Assembly: GCA_018703155.1 (NCBI GenBank)
Contig: JABJGS010000056.1
Span: forward strand, 60,918 to 124,917
Length of the DNA stretch: 64,000 nt
DNA from: Francisellaceae bacterium
GTDB lineage: Bacteria > Pseudomonadota > Gammaproteobacteria > UBA6186 > Azoamicaceae
Reading direction: 5' to 3'
Positions 55,119-64,000 of this stretch are shown here, piece by piece. Below the pieces are notes generated by a model. The model saw only the letters and a list, made by a program, of their open reading frames with translations, was not told the DNA's origin and ran no database searches. Position numbers and translations under genes: made by a program. The number at the start of each line of letters is the position of its first letter. Position 1 is the stretch's first letter.

Positions 55119-56336
55119 GTGTACCAAGTGAAAACACAGATACTATTAGATGCTATCAATAACGAATCACCAAATAGTTGTAGTGAATTACTGGAAATAT
55201 TTAAGAAGGTTAATTTTAGTATATTGAGCCTTACTGATTCAGGACACAACATAATCCACGTGTTATGCCTATGTTCAAGCGATAAGATTGATTATTCAAG
55301 TCTTATTAAGTCTGTGAATGAGGATTTAGAGGTTGATCTTAATTTATGCGATAAACATGGGGCAACACCTATGTTAACAGTTTTACGAAATTATTATCTA
55401 GCAGAGTCATCTCGTCTTGAAATTTGTAAAGGTTTGTTAAATTTGAAAGCAGATCCTTCTATTGCCGATGAATCTGGATTATCGCCATTGATACTATTAC
55501 AAATACATGATAGCCAATCTCCTTGGGCTACCCCGTTATTAACTCAAATACAGAATCGTATCGAAGTATTAGATGAGCGAATGAATAATTCTATTGCATG
55601 TAGGTCGAAAAATATTTTATCTGGTGATTTAGGAGTGGATAATTCTAACAACTTAGAACTAGATACATCACAGAGCAATCTATTTAATTCTATAGATGAA
55701 CGTGATGCTATGGCATTACAAAGAAATATAAAATCATATTACTCTAGAGATGATCTTTATAAAAAAAGTACAGTATTCACTGATATAGTTTTTGATTCCG
55801 ATTGGGGTAATCTTTTTTTTCCAGATGATTTCAAAGTTTTGGAAATATTAGTGGCTGAGAAATTTAAAATAAATGATGTGAAATTGTTTCAATATCTAGT
55901 TCAACAACAGTCTTTCATTCAAGATGTATTGAAAATGTTGAAAAAATTAAATTACAATTCTAGCACTATTCGTAGCTGGTTATTGATAACTCCAGAAATA
56001 GATAATACGCATAAATTGAAAATTGTTAGCGAGTTAGTTGAAAATTCAAAAAATGATGATATTACTGAGGAAGTTAGCTCTTTGTTAGAGTTTGCAGAGG
56101 TGGATGATATACCATTAATTGTTGACCTTATTTTTGATTCAAGCGTTGGTGTAGATTGGGAACAAGTAATGAAAAATCATGTCATTTTAAATTCAGAAGA
56201 ATATGATCTTAATATTGAAGAACTATTGAATAAAAATAATGCTGTTATTTACACTGATACTACAGCTGCTGACTCGCTATCAAGAAGTGTAGTTAAAGAG
56301 ATGTTAACTCAAATAGCACCAAGGCAATCTCACTAG
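55119..56336 (+). CDS. Ankyrin-repeat-like protein (405 residues)
   Basis: The first 150 residues look like ankyrin repeats: LTDSGHNIIHVLCL at about 37-50, CDKHGATPMLTVLRN at about 77-91 and DPSIADESGLSPLILLQ at about 112-128. The rest is acidic and helical with no recognised domain. It has no signal peptide. The start is GTG at 55119 with no convincing ribosome site, so the N-terminus is uncertain. Such ankyrin proteins are often secreted effectors in intracellular bacteria; nothing in the sequence proves export. Confidence 0.7.
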   Translation: MYQVKTQILLDAINNESPNSCSELLEIFKKVNFSILSLTDSGHNIIHVLCLCSSDKIDYSSLIKSVNEDLEVDLNLCDKHGATPMLTVLRNYYLAESSRLEICKGLLNLKADPSIADESGLSPLILLQIHDSQSPWATPLLTQIQNRIEVLDERMNNSIACRSKNILSGDLGVDNSNNLELDTSQSNLFNSIDERDAMALQRNIKSYYSRDDLYKKSTVFTDIVFDSDWGNLFFPDDFKVLEILVAEKFKINDVKLFQYLVQQQSFIQDVLKMLKKLNYNSSTIRSWLLITPEIDNTHKLKIVSELVENSKNDDITEEVSSLLEFAEVDDIPLIVDLIFDSSVGVDWEQVMKNHVILNSEEYDLNIEELLNKNNAVIYTDTTAADSLSRSVVKEMLTQIAPRQSH

Positions 56337-56392
56337 GTATGTAAATATTATACATATACTGAAATTATAAAATAAATTGTTAGGAATTAGTG

Positions 56393-56521
56393 ATGATTAA
56401 AATAGTAGCTAATATTATAAATGAAAATGTTAAACTTGGTCGTCAAAAACACTTAAGCGTTATCAAAGTGTTTATTGGAATTGGGTTGGCATTAGTCATA
56501 GCTGCTACACTATGGATCTGA
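56393..56521 (+). CDS. Small membrane peptide (42 residues)
   Basis: A short frame with a good site (TAGGAATTAGTG before ATG). The first half is polar and basic (NENVKLGRQKHLS), the second half one membrane segment (VFIGIGLALVIAATLWI). It lies between the ankyrin-like gene and the next membrane protein. The match of ribosome site and topology supports a real small protein; function unknown. Confidence 0.5.
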   Translation: MIKIVANIINENVKLGRQKHLSVIKVFIGIGLALVIAATLWI

Positions 56522-56656
56522 GTATATATTGATTATGTCTGGGCGTTAGCTGAACGATATAAGTTTTTTTAAAAGTATTGACCTTAGTTCGCGTTAAATA
56601 AGAGTACAGTTAGTGGTACGATAAGTAATGATACATTATATATAGGCTGATATAGT

Positions 56657-57160
56657 ATGGATAAGATTATTGCATTAATTCTTGAAAATTTTACAGTAGT
56701 ATGTCTGGTATTGTCTGCTGCTTCTTCAGTTGTGGCCTTCATTGTAACAAGAAATTTTAATACAGCAAATCGAGTTCTAATTAAAAGTATGATGTTTTTG
56801 GCCGTTGGGTTATCTGGAATATGGGGTTTTTATTATCATGCCTTTGAACCAGAAATGTCAGCAGCATTTATTGGTTGGAAAAATAGTCCATTTCAATTCG
56901 AAGTTGCAATGGCTAATCTTGGTATGGGTCTGGCAGGGATAATTGGTTTTTGGCGTACTGTGGAATTTGCATTAGCTACTTGGGTATTTACAGCCAGCTT
57001 TTTATGGGGAGCAGCTTATGGTCATGTTAAACAGATGATTGAGACTGGTAATATGGCTGCAGGAAATGCGGGACCAATTTTTTATACTGATATATTGATC
57101 CCTTTAGTTCTTCTGATCGCTATTATCTATGCAAAACGTAGTAATGTTAATGCTCTGTAA
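56657..57160 (+). CDS. Four-helix membrane protein of unknown function
   Basis: A 167-residue protein with about four to five hydrophobic segments (about 10-30, 43-60, 87-105, 108-125 and 143-162) and a conserved-looking GIWGFYYHAFEP loop. It resembles small uncharacterised integral membrane families (DUF6790 type) but I am not sure. It is convergent with the T1SS adaptor gene and overlaps its 3' end by 14 bases. Confidence 0.7.
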   Translation: MDKIIALILENFTVVCLVLSAASSVVAFIVTRNFNTANRVLIKSMMFLAVGLSGIWGFYYHAFEPEMSAAFIGWKNSPFQFEVAMANLGMGLAGIIGFWRTVEFALATWVFTASFLWGAAYGHVKQMIETGNMAAGNAGPIFYTDILIPLVLLIAIIYAKRSNVNAL

Positions 57161-58460
57161 ATGCCATTTTAACAGAATGGATAATTGGACGAAGTAGATA
57201 CTCAATAATCGTTCTATTGCCTGAGACAATATCAGCCGTAACCGTCATTCCAGGAAGTAAATCTATTTTAGATGTTGCTAGAGTATTTTGATCTAATCGA
57301 ATATTAATTTTATAGTATGGTGCAAGGTTCTTCTCTGAGAAAGTTGAAATTGAGATAGACTCTACCTTACCATTTAGACTACCATATCTAATATAATTGT
57401 ATGAAGATACTCTTACTTTTACAGGATTTCCTAGGCGTATATTTGCAATGTGCTTGCTAGGAAGTTTTGCTTTAACAATTAATTCTCGTTGAGAAGGCAC
57501 TATTTCTAAGATCTGTTCACCTGGGCTAATCACAGTTCCAACATCAAATATTAAATCTTGAATGATTCCAGATACAGTAGCTTTAATTTTAAGATTTTCA
57601 GACTGATCAATGTAATGCTCAAGCGCTTCTTGAATTTCCATATGACTGGCACGTGCTTTATTTAGCTTCTGCATGTTTTCATAATTAGATTTATCCTTAA
57701 AGGCAGATAATTCTTGTTGTTTTTGGTCTAGGGTATGTTTCTGAGCTTCTATTTTAGTTTCGATTGATAATAAGTCAGCCTCTGTTTCATTTAATTTTTC
57801 TCTAGCATCAATTACTTTTATTTTTGATACAGAGTTTGATAATTCTAATTCTTCATATATTTCGTTTGCTTGTTTTAAAATGCCAACTCGTTTTGTCCTG
57901 TTGATTAATTGTTTCCCTAGTTGTTTCAGAGCAGTTAGTTCTTTATCAATACTTTCTTGAAGTATACTTTTCTTTGAAGTGTAAGTATTATTTTCTTGTG
58001 AAATTAAATCTAAAGACTCCTGAGCCAACATATTATTAGGGGTGCTCTCTATGTTTTCCCTTATTTCAAGTTGAGTGATTTTTGTGCTTGCTGCAAAATA
58101 TTCATGGCGTAGAATTTCTAGCTCAATAGAATGCTGTCTAGATAGAAGAGTATCTCTATCTGCAACATCTTGGTTAGGTGCTAAAACTAGTATTTCATCA
58201 CCCTGAACTACAAAATCTCCATTGGTTTTTAGTACTGTCTTTACTTTACCACCTTCAATGTGTTTGATAATCTGAGATTGTCCTGAAGGCTTGATGACAC
58301 CTGGTGCTTTAGTAAGCTCATCTATCGTTGTAACTGATGCCCAAATAATTGCAATTATAACAATTACGGAGATAATAGTTGCCAGGGTCCTAATATGTTT
58401 GTTCGGGTCTTGTTCCTCAAGTAATGTTGATACTTCTAAGTTGTCTATTTTGTTTTCCAT
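57147..58460 (-). CDS. HlyD-family periplasmic adaptor of a type I secretion system
   Basis: The membrane fusion protein that bridges the ABC exporter and TolC. It has 437 residues: a cytoplasmic N-terminus, one membrane segment at about 24-46, the lipoyl-domain start (GVIKPSGQSQIIKHIEGG), a long alpha-helical coiled coil at about 95-275, and a C-terminal beta-barrel part (EILEIVPSQRELIVKAKLP, then LPGMTVTADIVSGNRT). It lies eight bases after the second ABC gene. No TolC gene is in the window. Confidence 0.92.
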   Translation of the reverse strand: MENKIDNLEVSTLLEEQDPNKHIRTLATIISVIVIIAIIWASVTTIDELTKAPGVIKPSGQSQIIKHIEGGKVKTVLKTNGDFVVQGDEILVLAPNQDVADRDTLLSRQHSIELEILRHEYFAASTKITQLEIRENIESTPNNMLAQESLDLISQENNTYTSKKSILQESIDKELTALKQLGKQLINRTKRVGILKQANEIYEELELSNSVSKIKVIDAREKLNETEADLLSIETKIEAQKHTLDQKQQELSAFKDKSNYENMQKLNKARASHMEIQEALEHYIDQSENLKIKATVSGIIQDLIFDVGTVISPGEQILEIVPSQRELIVKAKLPSKHIANIRLGNPVKVRVSSYNYIRYGSLNGKVESISISTFSEKNLAPYYKINIRLDQNTLATSKIDLLPGMTVTADIVSGNRTIIEYLLRPIIHSVKMAFTEH

Positions 58461-58468
58461 CTCGTACC

Positions 58469-60583
58469 CTATGCCACATTCTGTGAATTTAAATTATGAA
58501 ATTTTTTCATATTTCCAAAAAACTTAGTTGTGCCTTCATCTAAAACTAGAGCCCCATCGGCTTGAGGGAATAGCTCTGGCAAATGTGTTACAACAATAAT
58601 TGTTGCTTTTGATCGTAAATTATCAAGCTCTTTCAACAATATTTTAATATCTGCAGGACTAAGATATGAGGTTGGCTCATCAAGTAGATATATAGAAGGC
58701 TTTTTTACAAATAGTCTTGCTAAGTATATTTTTTTCAAGAACTGGTCAGTTTTCACTATATGATGTTCACTATTCTCCAGTCTGGTTTCAAAACCATCAG
58801 GAAGTCTTTGAATGTCCCTGAAAATATTAGCTTTTTTACATGCAATATAGAGTTCAGAAGTAGTGGCAGACTGATTGTCGTATCTTAAAATATCAGATAT
58901 CCTGCCCGGTAGTACTGAAATACGCTCCGGTAAATAACCAATATTTTGTTGATATTCAATAATACTGTGCTGTTTTATATTTGTTCGATCAATGAAAACA
59001 GCACCAACTTGTACCTCATATAACCTAGTGAGCAATTTCAATAGAGTTGATTTTCCTGATCCGTTGGAGCCACTAATACAAATAAAGCTTTTTGCTGGAA
59101 TGGCAATATTTAAGTTTTTTATTGCAGGTTTTGAGTCCCCATGATATTTGAAGCTGGTATCTTTAAAGATAATTTCGCCTTGAAATTTATCGATAGTTGC
59201 ATACGGATAGTAAGGATCATATTCCGATGGTAGTGTTAATAGTTTTTGGATTTGATTTAATTGGGATTGTAGTGGATTTATATAGAATAAAAAACTTAGT
59301 AAATTTTTAAAGGGTAGAAGTGACATCCAGCCTAAGATCATACAGGCGAGTAAGGCACCAACTGAGATAGCATTTTCACCGACAAGGTACGCTCCTGTTA
59401 GTGAAATTGCAATAACATTAATAAACATTATTAAACCACTCAGGCTATTAGTTAAAGAAAAAGCTTTAGCTTTTTTAAAGGAATTTCTACAAAAACTATG
59501 ATTGGAGCTTTGATATTGTTTTGCCCAGCTGTCTTCCCTGCCGTGATAACGAATAGTTTGTACGTGCGTAAAGGTTTCGGCTGTATTATTAAGATGCTTG
59601 TCATTCAAAAGGAAACTATTTTTAGAGTTCAACATATTATATTGCTTGAAAAAATAAAATAGTATCAGGTGTAGAATGGTTGCTATTATTGGAAAAATAA
59701 TTAACAACTTACCTATAACTCCAATAGTTGCAAGCATTATTAACAATCCTGGGAGCTCAAAAAGTGATGCGAACCATGGCTTAATAAAAAAATTGTGTAC
59801 GGAGCTAAGATCTTTGAGTTTTAGTATCTGTGATGCAATAGAAGTATTTTCTGTCATTTTGGCTGGTAAAGATACTAGTTTGTTTATAATTAGCTCGTTA
59901 ATAGTGGCATTAATTCGCAAATTAAGAAAAATAACCATCTTATTACGAAATATATCAACTATAAAACCTGATAGTGAGATTATTGAAAGACCAAAACCTA
60001 CAGAGTAAAGTAAATTTATTGATTTTGTTGGAATAATAACATCATATAAAATCATTATTGCTAGGGGAATTAATAGTCCAAGTGAAGCTAGAAAGGTGCT
60101 AGCTAAAAACAAACTAAAAAAAGATGTTTTATATCTGTACATTAATTTTTTATGCCAGGAAGTGTTTTTGTCAATTAAATTGTTATAACTAGTACTATAA
60201 AATACCAAGATTTGAATTTTTCCAGAAATGGGTAAGTTGTTAGTTGTAATTTGTTTTCCTGTTATTCCTTCATAATAAGTATATGAGTTAGAGTTCTGTT
60301 TTGTTACAAAAATAATTGGATTATGAGCAGAAATTATCAACCACGGTAATTCTCCATAAAATTCCTTCATATATTTGGTTTTTTTATTTTCAACTCTAGT
60401 GCCGACTCCTAATTTTGCTAATGTTACTCTAAAGGTATTAAGTGAAATATGTTCCTTATTTTCTGGTAAGCACTCCAAAACATGGTTATTATTCTTTATT
60501 CCAAAATGAGATAATATATGCGGTAGGATCACCGATAACTCATTTGGCTCTGCTATTTTTTGGAAAGAGTCATTATTAAGCAT
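58469..60583 (-). CDS. T1SS ABC exporter subunit with C39-like domain and degenerate signature
   Basis: A 704-residue fused membrane/ATPase subunit. Residues 1-130 look like an inactive C39-like peptidase domain (CLD): the HNPIIFV and YEGITG pattern is there, but no catalytic Cys lies at the usual place. Six membrane helices span about 150-430. The ATPase domain has Walker A GSNGSGKST 505-513, Walker B YLLDEPT with catalytic E636, and the H-loop H667, but the signature LSGGQ is replaced by VKTDQ (610-614). It overlaps the upstream ABC gene by eight bases, which with the complementary defects points to a heterodimer. Confidence 0.9.
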   Translation of the reverse strand: MLNNDSFQKIAEPNELSVILPHILSHFGIKNNNHVLECLPENKEHISLNTFRVTLAKLGVGTRVENKKTKYMKEFYGELPWLIISAHNPIIFVTKQNSNSYTYYEGITGKQITTNNLPISGKIQILVFYSTSYNNLIDKNTSWHKKLMYRYKTSFFSLFLASTFLASLGLLIPLAIMILYDVIIPTKSINLLYSVGFGLSIISLSGFIVDIFRNKMVIFLNLRINATINELIINKLVSLPAKMTENTSIASQILKLKDLSSVHNFFIKPWFASLFELPGLLIMLATIGVIGKLLIIFPIIATILHLILFYFFKQYNMLNSKNSFLLNDKHLNNTAETFTHVQTIRYHGREDSWAKQYQSSNHSFCRNSFKKAKAFSLTNSLSGLIMFINVIAISLTGAYLVGENAISVGALLACMILGWMSLLPFKNLLSFLFYINPLQSQLNQIQKLLTLPSEYDPYYPYATIDKFQGEIIFKDTSFKYHGDSKPAIKNLNIAIPAKSFICISGSNGSGKSTLLKLLTRLYEVQVGAVFIDRTNIKQHSIIEYQQNIGYLPERISVLPGRISDILRYDNQSATTSELYIACKKANIFRDIQRLPDGFETRLENSEHHIVKTDQFLKKIYLARLFVKKPSIYLLDEPTSYLSPADIKILLKELDNLRSKATIIVVTHLPELFPQADGALVLDEGTTKFFGNMKKFHNLNSQNVA

Positions 60584-62234
60584 TAGATGTCCCTGTGGTG
60601 AAGCTGTGCTGCTGATTAGCTGATATTGAAATAGTTTTGTTTGTAATATCTATAAATTTCTTATTTGTAGATGCTATAAAAATAATTTTGTTTGGGCTTA
60701 TCTTGCGTAAATAGGTAGTTATACAATGCATTGCTGCCTTATCAACACCGGAGCATGCTTCATCAATTATAATTATTCCTGGATTTTGTATTAATGCTCT
60801 GGCAATGATAATTTGTTGTTTGGTTCCATGAGATATAACATCAACCTCTCCTTGGCCAATTTTGGAGAGAATTCCATTGGGAAGGTTGTTAATTAAGCTA
60901 TGGCTGCCCAGTTCTAAACAAATTTCTTTAGCTTTTTTTGCTTGCTCAGGGCTGAAGAATGTTAAATTGTCTAAAATTGTACCATTAAATAATTTTAGCT
61001 CATCGCTTATATAGGATATTTGTGGTCGACATGAGCTAACGGGATATTTTTTCCCTACATGGGAGATTATATTTATTTTTCCAGAGCTAGGTTCTAAAAG
61101 ACCACTGATTAATTTCAGAAGCGTACTTTTGCCGCTTTCATGTCCACCTTGCACATGAACAATATCACCAGTTTCCACGATGAAATTGAATTCATGTATT
61201 ATTGAATTGCTATCCTGCGGATACCGCAAAGAGACATTTTCAAAAGAGATATTTGAGATTGTAATGTTATCTTCATGTTTTGAATTAGATGTATTCACAT
61301 TCATGTTTAAGTTAAACAATTCATTTATGTTATCTGAGCGAATTTGCAAATCAAAATACTGCATTATTGGTTGAAAAATCTTGTTGCTAATTAGTATGCA
61401 AGCTCCCATGGCTCCCATGGAAAGTTTTTGTTCAATGATCAACATCGATGATAAAAGGATAACACTTATTATATTTAGCTGTGTGAAAAATTTTATTGTT
61501 GAATATAATAATAATATTAGTGATTTTGAATTTTGCTCAGTGACTAAGAATTTTTTAAAATCATCACCCTCACATTTAGCTATGGCTCGTTGAATACCTG
61601 AAGATTTTATTGCATGCATTGAAGATAATAAATTATAAATAAAGTTTGCATATTTGCTACGCTCGGCATGGGTGCAAATAAGACTTCTTTTGTAGTGTTT
61701 ATATAGAGATGAGCAGGTATGGAAAAATATAACCTGTATAGAGAATAAGCATAGAAATAGCATTGGGGAAATTAGTACTAATAAGGTTGAAAATAGTACA
61801 ACAAATATTAGATCAACTTTTAAAATGGCACGCTTCATACTAATGACTTCAGATGTTTCTTTAAACAAACTAAGTTGGTCAAGCATTTTGGGTATAGATA
61901 TTTCACTTAAAAGATGCACCGGTGTTGATAATATTAAGTTGATGATTTGTAAATTTTGTTTTTCCAATTTACAGTGTTCTTTCCATTTTATAATTTGCTC
62001 TCTTAAATATTTTAACGTGCTATCAAAAATTATTATGAAGATAAGTAATACTGTAAGGATTACTAGAGATTCATATGATTTATTTGGAATAATTCTGTCG
62101 TAAAGCTGTATTAGTGCAATTGGAAATGAAACAGATAAGATATTGCTTACTATGGATGGGAGTATTACTCCGTACCTAAGATTTTTGTTTCTTAACTTGC
62201 TTGGGATGCTTTGGGTTTGTTGAACTGCTAACAT
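60576..62234 (-). CDS. T1SS ABC exporter subunit, second half of heterodimer
   Basis: A 552-residue ABC subunit without a peptidase-like domain. Membrane helices span about 20-290. Walker A is GGHESGKST 363-371, the signature ISHGT 467-471 is partly conserved, and Walker B IIIIDEA ends with E492. The H-loop His is absent (IASTNKK near 519-526). Paired with the 704-residue subunit, the site formed by that subunit's Walker motifs and this signature should be active, and the other degenerate. Vibrio MARTX systems also use two different ABC subunits. It heads the operon. Confidence 0.88.
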   Translation of the reverse strand: MLAVQQTQSIPSKLRNKNLRYGVILPSIVSNILSVSFPIALIQLYDRIIPNKSYESLVILTVLLIFIIIFDSTLKYLREQIIKWKEHCKLEKQNLQIINLILSTPVHLLSEISIPKMLDQLSLFKETSEVISMKRAILKVDLIFVVLFSTLLVLISPMLFLCLFSIQVIFFHTCSSLYKHYKRSLICTHAERSKYANFIYNLLSSMHAIKSSGIQRAIAKCEGDDFKKFLVTEQNSKSLILLLYSTIKFFTQLNIISVILLSSMLIIEQKLSMGAMGACILISNKIFQPIMQYFDLQIRSDNINELFNLNMNVNTSNSKHEDNITISNISFENVSLRYPQDSNSIIHEFNFIVETGDIVHVQGGHESGKSTLLKLISGLLEPSSGKINIISHVGKKYPVSSCRPQISYISDELKLFNGTILDNLTFFSPEQAKKAKEICLELGSHSLINNLPNGILSKIGQGEVDVISHGTKQQIIIARALIQNPGIIIIDEACSGVDKAAMHCITTYLRKISPNKIIFIASTNKKFIDITNKTISISANQQHSFTTGTSNA

Positions 62235-62370
62235 TTAAATTTACCTTGTTTAGTTGCTTGATTTTATCGCAAACAGTCCGTTAACAAAAGCAGATATAAT
62301 CTATGCATAATATAAATTGATTCTTACATTCGACACAATACAATACATATATTATTTTCTACTTCAATAC

Positions 62371-62376
62371 TATAAT
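62371..62376 (+). promoter_or_regulatory. Possible -10 box for the RTX-like gene
   Basis: A perfect TATAAT 28 bases before the ATG, in the 170-base region between the divergent T1SS operon and the RTX-like gene. No good -35 box is seen at 17 bases, so the call is tentative. Confidence 0.3.
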
Positions 62377-62404
62377 ATAAACATAAGGATATGTGGAGCT
62401 GTAT

Positions 62405-64000
62405 ATGTATCAGTCAGCCGATGGAGAAAGTGTAGTAAACGAAAATGATAACCAATATGGTAGCTAAAAAGGCTCTTCAAGTGAAGGCCGCGACCCCTCA
62501 ACTAAGAGTTCATTGCATCAAGGTCAAAATTCTTCTGAAGATTCGGATATAAATGAAAGAGCTTCCCGTAAGTCTGCGGACGAGCATCGTGATCTTTTAA
62601 ATGATGATGGTGATACCAATGTTAGTGAAAATGAAAATACTAGTGATAGTTGAAATGTTACAGACATTGAAAGCAGTGAAAGTGACATAACCATTGGAAA
62701 TAATTATTCAGCCCAAAGTTCACATGTTATAAATAATAACTCGATGCATAATATTGATGGTGGAGTTAGAGAAACTATTGGAGGCAATAGTTTAAATATA
62801 TCACCAAGTAGAGCCTCAGTTAAAGTGCATAAAAAATCTTCAACTATCGATACGGTTAATCAGCCGTCAGCTAATGGCGGACATAAGGGAGCGTCTGAAA
62901 ACTTAAAAGTAAATGAAAATCTTAAAGAGTTAGACATAGAAATAATTAGAGGTGAACTTGAGTTAGCAGATGAGTTGGAATCTGGCAATAATGGGGATGA
63001 TGCAGAAGTAAGCCTTGATGAGCGTAGTAGCTGTGAAACATTTACAAATAGTCAGTCAATAGTCTCAGAAGATTTAATTGAGGTTATAGAAAATGTAGAA
63101 TCTAGCTATGAGCTAGAGCCAATGCTGAGTAATGAAGCATTTAATTTTACGAATGAAAGCAATAGACAAGATGATTTTACTGAGACGATACTTGTCCTAC
63201 CTGAAGAAAAAGAAAATTTTGAAGCCGAGAGTAGTCCGAAGTTTGATTTAGAACCAAAAATTATTAGAAATAGCAATAATGTAATAGATCTAGGTAACGG
63301 TAATAATATAGTAGATGCAGGTGACGGTGATAACACTATTACATCAGGCATAGGCAATGACCAAATAACTACAGGCTCAGGTGATGATTCAATCACTAGC
63401 ACAGGTGGTGATAATCTAATAAATGCCGGTGATGGTAATAACACTATCGTATCAGGCATAGGCAATGATCAAATAACCACAGGCTTAGGTGATGATTTAA
63501 TCACTAGCACAGGTGGTGATAATATAGTAAATTCCGGTGACGGCAATAACACTATCGTATCCGGTACGGGTAATGATCAAATAACCACAGGCTTAGGTGA
63601 TGATTCAATTACTAGCACAGGTGGTGATAATGTAGTAAATGCTGGTGACGGTGATAACACGATTACATCTGGTGCCGGCAATGACCAAATAACTGTAAAA
63701 GACGGTGCTAATTTAATAGATGCCGGTGACGGTAATAACACTATTACATCTGGTGCCGGCAATGACCAAATAACTGTAAAAGACGGTGCTAATGTAATAG
63801 ATGCCGGTGATGGTGATAACACTATTACATCTGGTGCCCGCAATGACCAAATAACCACAGGCTTAGGTGATGATTCAATCACTAGCACAGGTGGTGCTAA
63901 TGTAATAGATGCCGGTGATGGTGATAACACTATTACATCTGGTGCCGGCAATGACCAAATAACTGTAAAAGACGGTGCTAATGTAATAGATGCTGGAGAC
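62405..64000 (+). pseudogene. RTX-type beta-roll repeat protein, two early in-frame stops, continues past window
   Basis: The ATG at 62405 has TGGAG upstream at good spacing and opens one continuous reading frame to the window end, broken only by TAA at 62465 and TGA at 62651. The coding sense is the same on both sides of each stop: acidic Ser/Asn/Asp-rich sequence. From about 63280 the product is a run of nine-residue beta-roll repeats (NAGDGNNTI, SGIGNDQIT, TGLGDDSIT), the calcium-binding RTX type exported by type I systems. It is divergent from the T1SS operon, so it is its likely substrate. As read, the gene is disrupted; no convincing restart exists (next in-frame ATG 62744 has no ribosome site). 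Confidence 0.75.
63280..64000 (+). repeat. 108-bp and 81-bp modular repeats of the RTX region
   Basis: The repeat region is built from two unit sizes, 36 residues (four nonapeptides, ending ITSTGGD) and 27 residues (three nonapeptides, ending ITVKDGA). Long units come first, short units appear from about 63680, and the two alternate toward the window end. Near identity at the DNA level shows recent duplication. Confidence 0.85.

Noticed and set aside
62465..62653. Stop-codon recoding (selenocysteine or alternative code) in the RTX-like gene
   Set aside because: One stop is TAA and the other TGA, TGA ends other genes in the window, and no SECIS-like hairpin was evident. Nonsense mutation or sequence error is simpler.
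63106..63951. Two long minus-strand frames (119 and 124 codons) with repetitive Ser/Pro/Val content
   Set aside because: They are the complement of the regular RTX repeats; the periodic DNA keeps the opposite frame open. The plus-strand frame has the protein family signature.
4613..64000. tRNA or rRNA genes in the gaps
   Set aside because: I looked for TTCGA/TTCAA loops with matching acceptor stems in the longer gaps and found none that fold convincingly.

Overview
The window is a 64 kb stretch of AT-rich (roughly one third G+C by eye) chromosome from a gammaproteobacterium. The evidence is gene order as much as gene content: ftsA-ftsZ-lpxC-dciA-secA, metG-ferredoxin-nth, and nitrilase-tldD-pmbA are gammaproteobacterial arrangements, and metG-rnfB-like-nth is familiar from Legionella and Coxiella. 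Ankyrin and Sel1 repeats, an IQ calmodulin-binding motif, a protein packed with phosphotyrosine-type motifs, decayed insertion sequences and pseudogenes suggest a host-associated or amoeba-associated member of the Legionellales or a neighbour. No 16S rRNA, tRNA or CRISPR array was seen, so the genus cannot be fixed.

Layout. 1-4612: the left part of the division and cell wall (dcw) cluster, murF(partial)-mraY-murD-ftsW, tightly overlapped. 4700-12174: an insertion into the dcw order holding a bufferin-like Cys peptide, DoxX, a secreted MsrB, a Tyr-motif repeat protein, hmgA, hemF and a short FtsH paralogue. 12328-13404: murG. 13397-18656: a second insertion with a receiver-ATPase regulator, a periplasmic binding protein, a degraded gap and a 776-residue orphan. 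18931-30210: murC-DUF445-murB-ddl-ftsQ-ftsA-ftsZ-lpxC, then convergent dciA and divergent secA. 30390-33600: a scrambled island with IS ends, a kinase of the aminoglycoside phosphotransferase type, a rhodanese and recombination scars. 33712-37521: two large unknown proteins, one with an IQ motif. 37627-44309: maf, an AAE17/18-type acyl-CoA synthetase, yacG, a nitrilase, tldD and pmbA. 44639-48610: an ankyrin/Sel1 protein, a broken proline iminopeptidase and an oxidoreductase. 48611-54138: an unknown protein, rapZ, nth, ferredoxin, metG and a GFA-type protein. 54139-64000: an IS remnant, an ankyrin-like protein, small membrane proteins, a three-gene type I secretion operon and, divergent from it, a calcium-binding-type (RTX) repeat protein running off the right end.

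How the parts work together. The dcw genes make and place septal peptidoglycan (MurF, MraY, MurD, MurG, MurC, MurB, Ddl; FtsW, FtsQ, FtsA, FtsZ), with LpxC for lipid A, DciA for helicase loading and SecA for export. The T1SS operon very probably exports the neighbouring RTX-like protein; its two ABC subunits look like an asymmetric heterodimer with one consensus and one degenerate ATP site. The RTX gene as read has two in-frame stops near its 5' end.

Most interesting leads: the protein at 6066-7607 with about 14 Tyr-x-x-Val/Ile motifs plus EPxYA motifs; the textbook IQ motif at 37378-37410; the bufferin-like gene without its usual modifying enzyme; the asymmetric T1SS with an interrupted substrate gene; and the IS-bounded kinase island with a visible recombination junction.
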